Assembly: GCF_016654115.1 (NCBI RefSeq)
Contig: NZ_JAEQAZ010000062.1
Coordinates: 1 to 40,428, forward strand
Reading direction: 5' to 3'
Length of the DNA: 40,428 nucleotides
Origin: Streptomyces sp. MBT53
GTDB lineage: Bacteria; Actinomycetota; Actinomycetes; Streptomycetales; Streptomycetaceae
Position numbers and translations under genes: made by a program. Positions 7,071-16,500 of the stretch are shown here, piece by piece. How positions within the stretch are numbered: position 1 is the stretch's first letter; each line of letters begins with the position of its first letter. The notes under the pieces were generated by a model. The model searched no databases. It was given only the letters and a program-made list of their open reading frames with translations, and was not told the DNA's origin.

Positions 7071-7778
7071 ATGACCACAGCCGTCTGCACCAGCGCTTCG
7101 AACGCCGTCGCACGGGCCGCCGAGCGGGCCGACGCTCGGACCACGACGCGGCCGGGCATCCGCCCCGCCGTACGCCCCGCGGCCGTACGCCCGGCCGCCC
7201 GTCCCGCCACCCGGCCCACCGCACGGGCTGCGCAGACCCAGCCGACCGTCACCGCCACCGCTGCCGCGGCAACCACCCTCACGTACCCCTCCTTCTCGTC
7301 GTACATGAGGGCCAGGCAGCCGGTGCTGCTGCGGACCGCGCGGTCGCTCACCGCGAACGCGTCCGACGCCGAGGATCTGCTGCAGACCGCGCTGACCAAG
7401 ACGTATGTCGCCTGGGAGCGGATCGAGGACCACCGGGCGCTGGACGGCTATGTGCGCCGGGCGCTGCTGAACACGCGGACCTCGCAGTGGCGCAAGCGCA
7501 AGGTCGACGAGTTCGCGTGCGAGGAGCTGCCCGAGCCGGAGACGGGCGGCGGCGCGGAGGACCCGGCCGAGCAGCAGGCGTTGCACGACGCGATGTGGCG
7601 GGCGATCGCGAAGCTGCCGGACCGGCAGCGGGCGATGGTGGTCCTCAGGTATTACGAGGATCTCAGCGAGGTGCAGACGGCCGAGGTGCTCGGGGTGTCC
7701 GTGGGCACGGTGAAGTCGGCGGTGTCGCGGGCGCTGGGCAAGCTGCGGGAAGACCCGGAGCTGGTCCTCGTACGGTAG
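7071..7778 (+). CDS. SigE-family ECF RNA polymerase sigma factor
   Basis: An ECF sigma factor of 235 residues that would direct RNA polymerase to specific promoters. Region 2 runs from about residue 75 (FSSYMRARQPVLLRTARSLTANASDAEDLLQTALTKTYVAW) and region 4 from about 175 (LPDRQRAMVVLRYYEDLSEVQTAEVLGVSVGTVKSAVSRALGKL). The WRKRKVDEF segment between them is typical of the Streptomyces SigE family. The first ~70 residues are an Ala/Arg/Thr/Pro-rich low-complexity extension with repeated RPA motifs, not part of the usual domain. No anti-sigma gene is adjacent, so its control is not visible. ATG 7071 follows a weak GTGGAG. Confidence 0.88.
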   Translation: MTTAVCTSASNAVARAAERADARTTTRPGIRPAVRPAAVRPAARPATRPTARAAQTQPTVTATAAAATTLTYPSFSSYMRARQPVLLRTARSLTANASDAEDLLQTALTKTYVAWERIEDHRALDGYVRRALLNTRTSQWRKRKVDEFACEELPEPETGGGAEDPAEQQALHDAMWRAIAKLPDRQRAMVVLRYYEDLSEVQTAEVLGVSVGTVKSAVSRALGKLREDPELVLVR

Positions 7779-7791
7779 GACCATGGCAGGT

Positions 7792-7809
7792 CGGGTGATC
7801 GATCACCCG
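7792..7809. promoter_or_regulatory. Perfect 18-bp palindrome
   Basis: CGGGTGATCGATCACCCG, fully self-complementary, lies 14 bp after the sigma-factor stop and upstream of the acyl-CoA ligase. No U-tract follows, so an operator or a weak bidirectional stop is more likely than a standard terminator. Confidence 0.5.
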
Positions 7810-7818
7810 GTCCTAGTG

Positions 7819-7836
7819 ACATACCACCTGGTATGT
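7819..7836. promoter_or_regulatory. Inverted-repeat operator upstream of the acyl-CoA ligase
   Basis: ACATACCA-CC-TGGTATGT has perfect 8-bp arms and a 2-bp spacer, 60 bp upstream of the ligase start. The form is typical of a TetR- or FadR-like repressor site for fatty-acid metabolism genes. No candidate regulator is adjacent. Confidence 0.6.
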
Positions 7837-7895
7837 GAGCAGAATCAGCGCGACCCCTTACTACCGCGTAGGCAATGTCGCCCCGGGAGGACGCC

Positions 7896-9551
<1,656 letters not shown>

Positions 9552-9686
9552 CCGGCCGGCACATTCTGAACGCCGGGTGTCAGGAACACCGAACTCCTGC
9601 GCCCGGCGGGGCGGCATCCATCAAAAGGGCGGCCCGAAACCGTCGTACGAATCCGGGCGTCTGTACGGACCGGCCTGCCGCTTCGG

Positions 9687-11750
9687 TCAGGAGTGGCCAA
9701 GGGCGGCCATGCGTTCCCGCAGACGGTTCGCGGCTCTTCGGTATCGGTCCTCCAGATCCTCCATCGAGGTTCCATACCGCTCCCCCCATCGCAGATACGT
9801 GTCCACCAGCTTCTGCCGTTCGTCTGTGACGAGGTGTGCGACGCGCAGGCGGAGGCCGTCGCCCAGAACGTCCAGCACAAAATGTGCCTCTTCGGCGGGG
9901 AGAAGGTGTTTCGGCGGCCTTGGTGTGCCTGCCCGATCCCGTGGAAGGGAGCGCCAACGGCGGAGCACGCCTGGAAAGCCGTACCGGGCTAGTGCGTCGA
10001 GATCGTCCTCGTGGTCCGACCACCAAGAGGCCACGGCACCTAGTAGTTGGTACCTGTCCAGGATTCCTGAGCGAAGTTGCTCCAGGCAGAGTGACGCCTC
10101 GAGTTGCGAGCGTACGTCCGCCGGAGCCAGGCCCACATGCGCCAGGTCGCTGACGAGTTCGCGTTGACCGGTCCACCAAGCTCGGACTCCGTCGAGAAAG
10201 TACTGCTCCTGGGCCATGGCCAGTTCGGGAATGCGAGTGGCTGTCGCCATGTACCCGCTGGAGGGGAACCGACGGTAGCCGGGCCGATCGGGTAGGAACA
10301 GGTCGTCCAGGCTGACGCCGAAGGCGTGGAACAGATCCGCCTGGCTTTCGATCTCCCGCAGGGGAACACCACCGGTGAGGGCTGCGCCGATGTCCAGCAG
10401 CGGTTCGGCAGGGGGAGCGGCGTCGACATAGCGGCGGATGTTCAGATTGAAGTCGTTCTCCGTGAGTTCCGCCAAGGAGACGACGCGCGCGAAATCGGGG
10501 ACGTCGTGGCGGCCGAGGAAGGCATCCACGATTTTGGCGATGTGCTCCGCGTCGAGCCTGTTCCTTGACCGACCGACAGTCACCTCGCGCTCCGCGTTGA
10601 TGAAGAGCACGGTGCCGTGCCTCTCCCGGGGCAGATCATGCGGGCCCTTCAGGACGAGGATGCACGCAGGGATGCCCGTGTTGTAGAAGACGTTCGCCCC
10701 GATGCCGATCACGGCTTCAAGACGGTTGTCCTCGATCAGACCCCGGCGGATGTCACGCTCGGCGCCGCCGCGGAACAGCACGCCCTGCGGGACGACCACG
10801 GCTCCGGTCCCGTCGGGGCGCAGGATGGACAGCACGTGCTGGACGAACATGAGGTCGGCCTTTTTGCCACCCTCGGGGACCCAGCCGTACTTCATGCGTT
10901 CCGGGTGTCTTATGGCGTGCCGGTCGTAGTTCATCGAGAACGGTGGGGAGGTGAGCACCCGGTCGAATCGCGACAGTTCGGAGAACGCGGCTTCGAGCGG
11001 GTCGGTCAGCGCATCGGAGTGGGACACGGCCGCGTCCGTGAAGCCGTGCAACAGAAGGTTGAGCCTTCCGGTCAGCCACGCCGTACTGTTCTTCTCCTGC
11101 CCGACGAGGGCCAAGTTCGCCTGGTTGTCGCCGTGCTCGGAAACGTACCGGGCGGCGCTCAGGAGCATGCCGCCCGAGCCGGCGTGTGGGTCGGCGATCC
11201 ACTGCCCCGGTTGAGGATCGACCAGCTCGGCCATCAGTCGGCACACGGCACGGGGCGTGAAGGACTCCGATCCCTTGGCACCTTGCGCGGACGCGGTGCG
11301 GATGAGGAGACGGTCGAACGCCCGGCCCACCACGTCGTCGAACTCCAGGTCGTCGTCGCTCAAGGACAACTCGCCGACCATGTCGATGAGTTGGCGGAGC
11401 GCATGTCGGCGGTTCTGCGTTACGCCGTTGAAGTCGACCTCGCGGAAAAGATCACGCAGCCCGGGGTTGTGCCGCTCAAAGGCGACCAGTGTCCGGTTGA
11501 CGCCTTCTTCGAAGTCCCCGAGGTGACCCCAACGGTGGTCCATCACGACGCCCCAGCGGGCGTCCTCGGGGAGACTGAGGAAGTCGGGCTGGTCGGAGGC
11601 GCGTTTGAGCAGCAACAGGGGACCGATGATCCGGGGGAACTCCGGGATGCTTACCTCCCCGCGCACACGCTCCGCGGCTTGCCAGAGGAAGTCCTCAAGA
11701 CGGTCGACAGTGAGCGGTGGCTCTTGGCCCTGGCCCGGCAACTTGGTCAC
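9687..11750 (-). CDS. hsdM: Type I-like DNA methyltransferase, M subunit
   Basis: An HsdM-like SAM-dependent DNA methyltransferase of 687 residues. An N-terminal helical domain (VDRLEDFLWQAAERVRGEV...IGPLLLLKRASD) is followed by the SAM site DPHAGSGGML at about residues 187-196 and motif IV TSPPFSMNYD at about 267-276. A ~200-residue helical C-terminal part is rich in Trp, Arg and Leu. Type I M subunits normally have NPPF in motif IV; this one has Ser, the residue common in N4-cytosine enzymes. GTG 11750 overlaps the S-subunit stop (GTGA) with GAGGAGA upstream, so translation is coupled. No HsdR or nuclease gene is nearby. Codon use is less GC-biased than in the neighbouring genes, in line with horizontal acquisition. 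It probably forms a DNA-modifying complex with the 11747-12367 product. Confidence 0.85.
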   Translation of the reverse strand: MTKLPGQGQEPPLTVDRLEDFLWQAAERVRGEVSIPEFPRIIGPLLLLKRASDQPDFLSLPEDARWGVVMDHRWGHLGDFEEGVNRTLVAFERHNPGLRDLFREVDFNGVTQNRRHALRQLIDMVGELSLSDDDLEFDDVVGRAFDRLLIRTASAQGAKGSESFTPRAVCRLMAELVDPQPGQWIADPHAGSGGMLLSAARYVSEHGDNQANLALVGQEKNSTAWLTGRLNLLLHGFTDAAVSHSDALTDPLEAAFSELSRFDRVLTSPPFSMNYDRHAIRHPERMKYGWVPEGGKKADLMFVQHVLSILRPDGTGAVVVPQGVLFRGGAERDIRRGLIEDNRLEAVIGIGANVFYNTGIPACILVLKGPHDLPRERHGTVLFINAEREVTVGRSRNRLDAEHIAKIVDAFLGRHDVPDFARVVSLAELTENDFNLNIRRYVDAAPPAEPLLDIGAALTGGVPLREIESQADLFHAFGVSLDDLFLPDRPGYRRFPSSGYMATATRIPELAMAQEQYFLDGVRAWWTGQRELVSDLAHVGLAPADVRSQLEASLCLEQLRSGILDRYQLLGAVASWWSDHEDDLDALARYGFPGVLRRWRSLPRDRAGTPRPPKHLLPAEEAHFVLDVLGDGLRLRVAHLVTDERQKLVDTYLRWGERYGTSMEDLEDRYRRAANRLRERMAALGHS

Positions 11751-12367
11751 TCTCCTCTGGTGAGCTGGTCGAAGACCGACGGACGTAGGGCCACCAGACG
11801 GTTCAGCATCATTCTCTGGACCTCGATCTGCTCGTCGATGTCGGCGAGCGCCTCGACGACGTTCTGCTGGCGGCCCAGCGACGGCACCTCGACGCGGAAG
11901 TCGCTGAGCATGGCGGAGTTGAGGGAGGGGACCGTGCCCGACTGGGCCTGGGCGACCAGCTCGCGCTGTACCGGAGGGTGGCTCAGATACGAGGCGAGGA
12001 ACGCGGGGAGGACGAGTGTCCGGTCGGGGCGGATGCGCAGACATGACGAACTGTAGAACCAGCCGGTGTGTTCGGCATCGATGAGGGCCAGCCGACCGAG
12101 CGTGCCCTGCCGTACGACAAGGATGTCCCCGGCCCGCAGGGCGAAGCGGGAGAGCCGCCGGGCCTGGGAGTCGGGGATTCGGCGCACCCGCCGGGTGTCC
12201 ACGGTGAGCTGCTCGGTGAGATCGGGGGGTGCGATCACCGGAACACCGCTGGGCCCGTCGTCGAGATTGTCGAGCAGTGAGCCGGACGGGCCGGCCGTGA
12301 CCTGGCAGCAGTCCCCCAGCGGGAGCCAGGTGGTCCCGGAGGCACGCCAGGGCCGATCTTGAGCCAT
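11747..12367 (-). CDS. hsdS: Type I restriction specificity subunit S, half-size
   Basis: A 206-residue protein with one target-recognition domain and one helical spacer. Recognisable parts are WLPLGDCCQVTAGPSG at the start, GDILVVRQGTLGRLALI in the middle, LASYLSHPPVQRELVAQAQSGTVPSLNSAMLSDFRVEVPSL, and the helix VVEALADIDEQIEVQRMMLNRLVALRPSVFDQL. Standard HsdS has two such halves; a half-size subunit would need to dimerise and should read a palindromic bipartite site. ATG 12367 is chosen for GAGGAGGT 9 bases upstream; a GTG at 12388 is possible but lies before that ribosome-binding site. The 3' end overlaps the methyltransferase start. Confidence 0.82.
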   Translation of the reverse strand: MAQDRPWRASGTTWLPLGDCCQVTAGPSGSLLDNLDDGPSGVPVIAPPDLTEQLTVDTRRVRRIPDSQARRLSRFALRAGDILVVRQGTLGRLALIDAEHTGWFYSSSCLRIRPDRTLVLPAFLASYLSHPPVQRELVAQAQSGTVPSLNSAMLSDFRVEVPSLGRQQNVVEALADIDEQIEVQRMMLNRLVALRPSVFDQLTRGE

Positions 12368-12418
12368 GGATGTATGACCTCCTCGCACAGTACGGCCCGT
12401 CCTTTCTCGTCGGCTTCG

Positions 12419-12631
12419 TCAGACGGCGCGCAGCCAATACCTCAGAGCCGCACGGAACAACTCCTCCGCCGCCACGGTGAGCACGGCCAGCATGACCGTG
12501 ACCACCGCCGCCGTCCCGTGCCCGGTGAGGGCGGCGAGGACCACGATGGCGACGATCACCACCAGCGTGACCCAGGTCTTCCTGGCCCGCTTGGGCCAAG
12601 GCCAGGCATGATGGTGGTTGATGATTCTCAC
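12419..12631 (-). CDS. Small two-helix membrane protein next to the M/S genes
   Basis: A 70-residue frame from GTG 12631 with a good GGGAGG 6-7 bases upstream. The N-terminus VRIINHHHAWPWPKRARKTW is basic and His/Trp-rich. Two hydrophobic segments follow (VTLVVIVAIVVLAAL and GTAAVVTVMLAVLTVAA) and then a charged tail, EELFRAALRYWLRAV. It is co-directional with the S and M genes, 51 bp upstream of the S start, and so may be in the same transcript. I do not recognise the family. Small membrane proteins accompany some defence systems as effectors, but nothing here shows that. A 7-bp inverted repeat overlaps the start codon. Confidence 0.6.
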   Translation of the reverse strand: MRIINHHHAWPWPKRARKTWVTLVVIVAIVVLAALTGHGTAAVVTVMLAVLTVAAEELFRAALRYWLRAV

Positions 12632-12639
12632 GAGAATCC
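12624..12639. promoter_or_regulatory. Inverted repeat enclosing the start codon of the small membrane protein
   Basis: GATTCTC-AC-GAGAATC (+ strand) has perfect 7-bp arms and a 2-bp spacer. The GTG start at 12631-12629 straddles the centre. In RNA it could hide the start codon; in DNA it could be an operator. Confidence 0.45.
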
Positions 12640-12823
12640 TCCCGTAAGCCCCGTCAGGGGCGGTCGGGCCGCGCCGCCCGTCTTGGATTGAGCCCCGGGT
12701 CGGGCGGTGCGGCGATTTGTCTTGCAGCGTCGGCAACCCACGGAGGCGACGCTCAACGCCCCCCTCGGCACCGCACCCGAACCTGGAGAACTCCAGCCTC
12801 AGTGGTTGTACCGTAACACAACC

Positions 12824-12863
12824 CGCGAAGGTCTCTTCGCAATATTGCGAAGAGACCTTCGCG
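12824..12863. repeat. Perfect 40-bp palindrome with nested hairpins
   Basis: Two 20-bp arms are exact reverse complements centred between 12843 and 12844 in AATATT. Each arm is itself an inverted repeat: GCGAAG-gtct-CTTCGC on the left and GCGAAG-agac-CTTCGC on the right. ACAA and TTGT outside the palindrome extend the symmetry imperfectly. This suits a double binding site for a dimeric protein, or a cruciform. No U-tract follows on either strand. Confidence 0.85.
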
Positions 12864-12918
12864 TTGTAGGGGGGTTGCAAGTTGCAGGCATCACGAGCAA
12901 GAGCGCACCAGAGAAAAA

Positions 12919-12944
12919 TGCTGCATCACCTGGGTGATGCAGCA
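12919..12944. repeat. Perfect 12-bp inverted repeat
   Basis: TGCTGCATCACC-TG-GGTGATGCAGCA: 12-bp perfect arms, 2-bp spacer. It lies 55 bp right of the 40-bp palindrome and shares no sequence with it. AGAAAAA precedes it on the left, so a transcript running leftward would see a hairpin followed by TTTTTCTC. That makes it a possible leftward terminator as well as an operator candidate. Confidence 0.7.
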
Positions 12945-12948
12945 ACAA

Positions 12949-12987
12949 CATTCATTTGCCTCGCTGAGACGACGATGTAAATGAATG
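12949..12987. repeat. 9-bp inverted repeat, AT-rich
   Basis: CATTCATTT at 12949-12957 and AAATGAATG at 12979-12987 with a 21-bp loop. It marks the right end of the AT-rich stretch, next to the decayed MFS fragment. Confidence 0.6.
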
Positions 12988-12989
12988 AA

Positions 12990-13344
12990 TTAAATGAGCA
13001 GGGGGCGAGCGCCTCGGGGCCTCGTCACTGCCGCCCTCCAGCAGCCCCAGTGACTGAACGCCGGGACCGCGAGGGCCGAGGCCAGGGCGCCTTCGGTCAA
13101 GTCGGCCACCACGTAGGCGGTGTTCGTGGTTGCCGGGGTCGGCGTGGTGGTGAGGGCGAGGGCCTGGTTGTCGACGTAGAAGGCGACCAGGGCCGCGTGG
13201 ACGGCGATCGCGGCCACGAACAGCGCCCATAGGACCTGTCCGCCGAGGCAGAACAGCGGCACGGACACCGCGGCGAGCGCGTACGCGAGCGAACAGTACG
13301 ACCTTCTCCGCGCCGAATCGGTCGCCGAGTTCGCCCAGCACGGC
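12990..13344 (-). pseudogene. MFS transporter remnant (C-terminal half), frameshifted
   Basis: Leftward from about 13344 one frame reads LGELGDRFGAEKVVLF, the MFS motif A of a C-terminal half. A frame change near 13285 is then needed to continue AYALAAVSVPLFCLGGQVLW, followed by ALVAFYVDNQALALTTTP, the segment TPATTNTAYVVADLTEGA and ALASALAVPAFSHWG. This aligns by eye with DHA1-type exporters (NQxRxxALDPxARxRLNTxYM). The N-terminal half is gone and a frameshift separates the pieces, so the gene cannot make a working transporter. It runs away from the TetR remnant. Confidence 0.7.
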
Positions 13345-13534
13345 ATCGCGGGCGCACGCATCGACCGCATCACCACCGAGGCCAACAAGCAGCTGATCTA
13401 CGTCTGCTTCGGCAACACGGCGGAGCTGTACACACAGATCCTCGACGCGTCCATGCTCGACCAGGCCGTAGCCCTCCCCGTCGACCTCGACGACACCGAG
13501 GGCTGGATCGATCGGCTCACGGACTACCAGTTGG
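13318..13534 (+). pseudogene. TetR-family regulator remnant
   Basis: Rightward, the sequence reads VAEFAQHGIAGARIDRITTEANKQLIYVCFGNTAELYTQIL and then a region resembling the first helices of the ligand domain (VALPVDLDDTEGWIDRLTDYQLVNS). TetR proteins of this type read AEFAEHGIAGARIDRIA..AGANKRLIYVYFGDKEGLF; here a few residues before NKQ are missing. The first ~15 residues and the C-terminal ~100 residues are absent. The frame runs directly into the 3' end of the PAS gene on the other strand. It is non-functional by length. Confidence 0.7.
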
Positions 13535-16500
13535 TCAATTCGTGCCGATCCGCGCCAACAGGTCCACGATCCTCGACTGGACCTCCGTGCTCGTCGATCG
13601 TTCGGCGAGGAAGAGGACGGTCTCCCCGGAAGCCAGCCGGGGCAGATCGGCCTCGTCGACGGCGGCGGTGTAGACGACCAGCGGGGTGCGGTTGAGCTGC
13701 CCGTTCGCGCGCAGCCAGTCGACGATACCGGCCCGCCGCTTGTGCACCTGCAGCAGATCCATCACCACGAGGTTGGGCCGCAACTGCCCCGCCAGCGTCA
13801 CCGCGTCCGCGTCGCTCGCGGCCCGCGCCACCTGCATCCCGCGCCGCTCCAGCGTCGCCGTCAGCGCCAGCGCGATCTCCGCGTGCTCCTCGATCAACAG
13901 CACCCGCGGCGGATGCTGCTCACTGTCCCGGGGCGCGAGCGCCTTCAGCAGGACGGCGGGATCGGCGCCGTAGGCCGCCTCGCGCGTCGCCTGCCCGAGC
14001 CCGGCGGTCACGAGGACGGGCACCTCGGCCGCCACCGCCGCCTGCCGCAGCGACTGGAGCGCCGTCCGCGTGATCGGCCCGGTCAACGGGTCCACGAACA
14101 GCGCCGCCGGGAACGCGGCGATCTGCGCGTCGACCTCCTCGCGCGAGTGCACGATGACGGGCCGGTACCCGCGGTCGCTCAGCGCCTGTGTGGTCGTCAC
14201 GTCCGGCGCGGGCCACACCAGCAGCCGGCGCGGATTGTCGAGCGGCTCGGGAGGCAGTTCGTCGTCGAGCGGCTGCGGCCTCGGCGTGTCCGCGATCTCG
14301 ACGGCCCCACCGGGACCGTCCAACGGCTCGGGTCCCTCGGCCGCGTTCTCGTCCGGTGCTCCTATGGCGTACGACCGTCCGGCGCCCTCGGTGATCGGCG
14401 AGAGCCGCGACTGCCCGGCCATGGAGGGCTGCGCCTGCTCACCCTGGGGATGCGGACGCGCCGACCCGGCGGTCCCGGCATCGGGCCGCGTCCCCAACTT
14501 CCGTCGCCGCCCGCCGCCGCCCGGGGTATGCGGCGGAGGCGTCGCGGTCGGCTGCTGCACCTGAGCCGCCTGCCGCGTGAACGGCACCCCCTGCCCCAAC
14601 GTCCGCACACTGATCGCCCGCCCCTGAGTGGAGTTGGGATCAACGCCCCCGACCGAAGCCCCGGTCGGCGCCGGCACGACAGCCTCCGCGGGCAACGGCT
14701 GCGCGACCCGCGCCTGCGCCGCGACGGGAGCGGCAGCGGCGGGAGCAGAAGCGGGAGCGGCCGGTGCAGGGGCGTTCGGCTGCGCGTTCGGCTGAAGGTC
14801 CGCGTTCGGGTTCGGGTTCGGGGCTACGGCGGGGCCGGCGCCGTTCGCCGGTACGGGGGTGCCCGGGACCGGCTGAGCGGCGGGGAGCGCCTGCGCCGGT
14901 ACAGCCGCACCGGGTTGGGCCTGAGCCGGGCCGACCTGGCCGGGAATGCCGTGCGGAGAGACCGGCTGACCCTGACCGCCCTGAGGGACAAGACCCTGGG
15001 CGGGCGCGGGCTGCCCGGGGATGCCCTGCGGCGGAATCGGCTGCCCCGCGAGTCCTTGACCTGGAATCCCCTGGCCCGGGACCCCTTGAGGGGAAACCGG
15101 CTGGCCGGGGCCGCCCTGCGGCAGTGCCGCCTGGGCCGGGATGCCCTGACCGGGGACCGCCTCCGCCGGGAGCGGCAGCGGCTGCTGGGCCGCGGTGTTC
15201 TGTCCGGGGGCGGGGAGGCTCTGCGCGGGGGCGAGTTGCATGGCACTGCCCGGCTGACCGGGCTGACCGGGCTGACCGGGCACCGGCTGACCGGCGACGG
15301 GCGGCCCGCCCACCGGCTGCACCACACCCGGCACCTGTCCTGCGCCCTGCGCCTGCCCGGGAAGTCCTTGTCCCACGAGTCCTTGTCCCACGGCCGCGTC
15401 GCCCGCCGCCGCGAGCTGACCGGAGTTCTGCCCGGGCAGCACGGGAGCGACCCCGACCTGCGCCGGTACGCCCACGGCGACACCGGGCCCCTGCTGGACC
15501 GACTGTTGCCCAGGCGCGGCGACCTGCTGCCCCTGACCCGCCGTCCCCTGTGCCGGGACCACCGCGCCCGCCGCCTGCGCCGGCACGCCCTCCGCGGGCT
15601 GCTGCGGCTGGGCCACGGCCCGGCGACGGCGCCCGGTGGGCGCGCTCGTGGGGTGCGGCTGCGGCGGAGTGTGGTCGTCGGACTGGTCGTGCGCTACGGC
15701 GTCGTGCCGCCCTTCGTCCCCGGCAACCTGCCCGGGAGCGACCGGAATCCCCGGGGCGACCGGCACCCCCGGAACCTGCGCGCCCGCGTCCGGCGTACGG
15801 TCCGCCTCGGCCGGCGGCAGCGCGAACACCGTACGGGCGCCCGCCTCCTGCGCGGCGGCCCGCTCGGCCGCTGCGGCGAGCGCGCGCCTACGACGCCCGG
15901 TCGGCTGCCCGTCCTCGCCACCGGAGTCACCGGAGCCGTCGGCGCCGTTGGACGCACCCCCCGCAGGACCCCCCGCGGGCAACGCGGGCGGCAACGCCTG
16001 CCGCTCGCCACCGCCGCCAGGTGCGGGCACGGGCACGCCTCCCGGCGGCACCGCGCCCAGCCCCGTACCGGAGGCCGCCGTTCCGGCCGCGTGCTCCGCC
16101 GCCGTCATCACGGCACCCTCGGACACACCGTCCGCGCCACCTTCAGAACCGTCACCGTCACCGTCACCGGCGCCGACCTCGGCCGCCCGCCCGCGCCGTC
16201 GCCCCGTACCGCTGGAAGCGCCGTCGCCGCCCGCTTCCACGGCCGCCGCAGACTCCTCGCCCGCACGCCTCCTGCGCCGCCCGGTCGGCACCGCGCCCTC
16301 ACCACCGGAGCCACTGGAACCGTCGGACCCGTCGCCCGGCACCTCGCTCTCCAGGAACGCGTCGACCGAGGACCGCCGGGCCCGTCGCCGTCCGCTGTTG
16401 CCGCCCGTGGCCTGCTCGGGCAGGGCGAGTTCGGCGCCGCCGGTCGTGGCCGGAACCGCGACGGCCCCCGCCCCGCCGCCGATCGGAACCTCCAGCACAT

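Larger units (their letters stand above)
12640..12990. other. Gene-free region upstream of the methyltransferase locus, rich in palindromes
   Basis: No supported gene on either strand: frames crossing it pass through long palindromes and match nothing I know. It should hold the promoter for the leftward membrane-protein/S/M genes. AT content is clearly higher than in the flanks (for example around 12811-12990), which suggests acquired DNA. The three inverted repeats are listed separately. Confidence 0.5.

Noticed and set aside
9552..9686. Hidden HsdR or small toxin gene after the methyltransferase
   Set aside because: The gap is only 135 bp and has no supported frame.
12707..12937. Short + strand frame in the palindromic region
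   Set aside because: It reads through the 40-bp palindrome, lacks a ribosome-binding site and its product resembles nothing.
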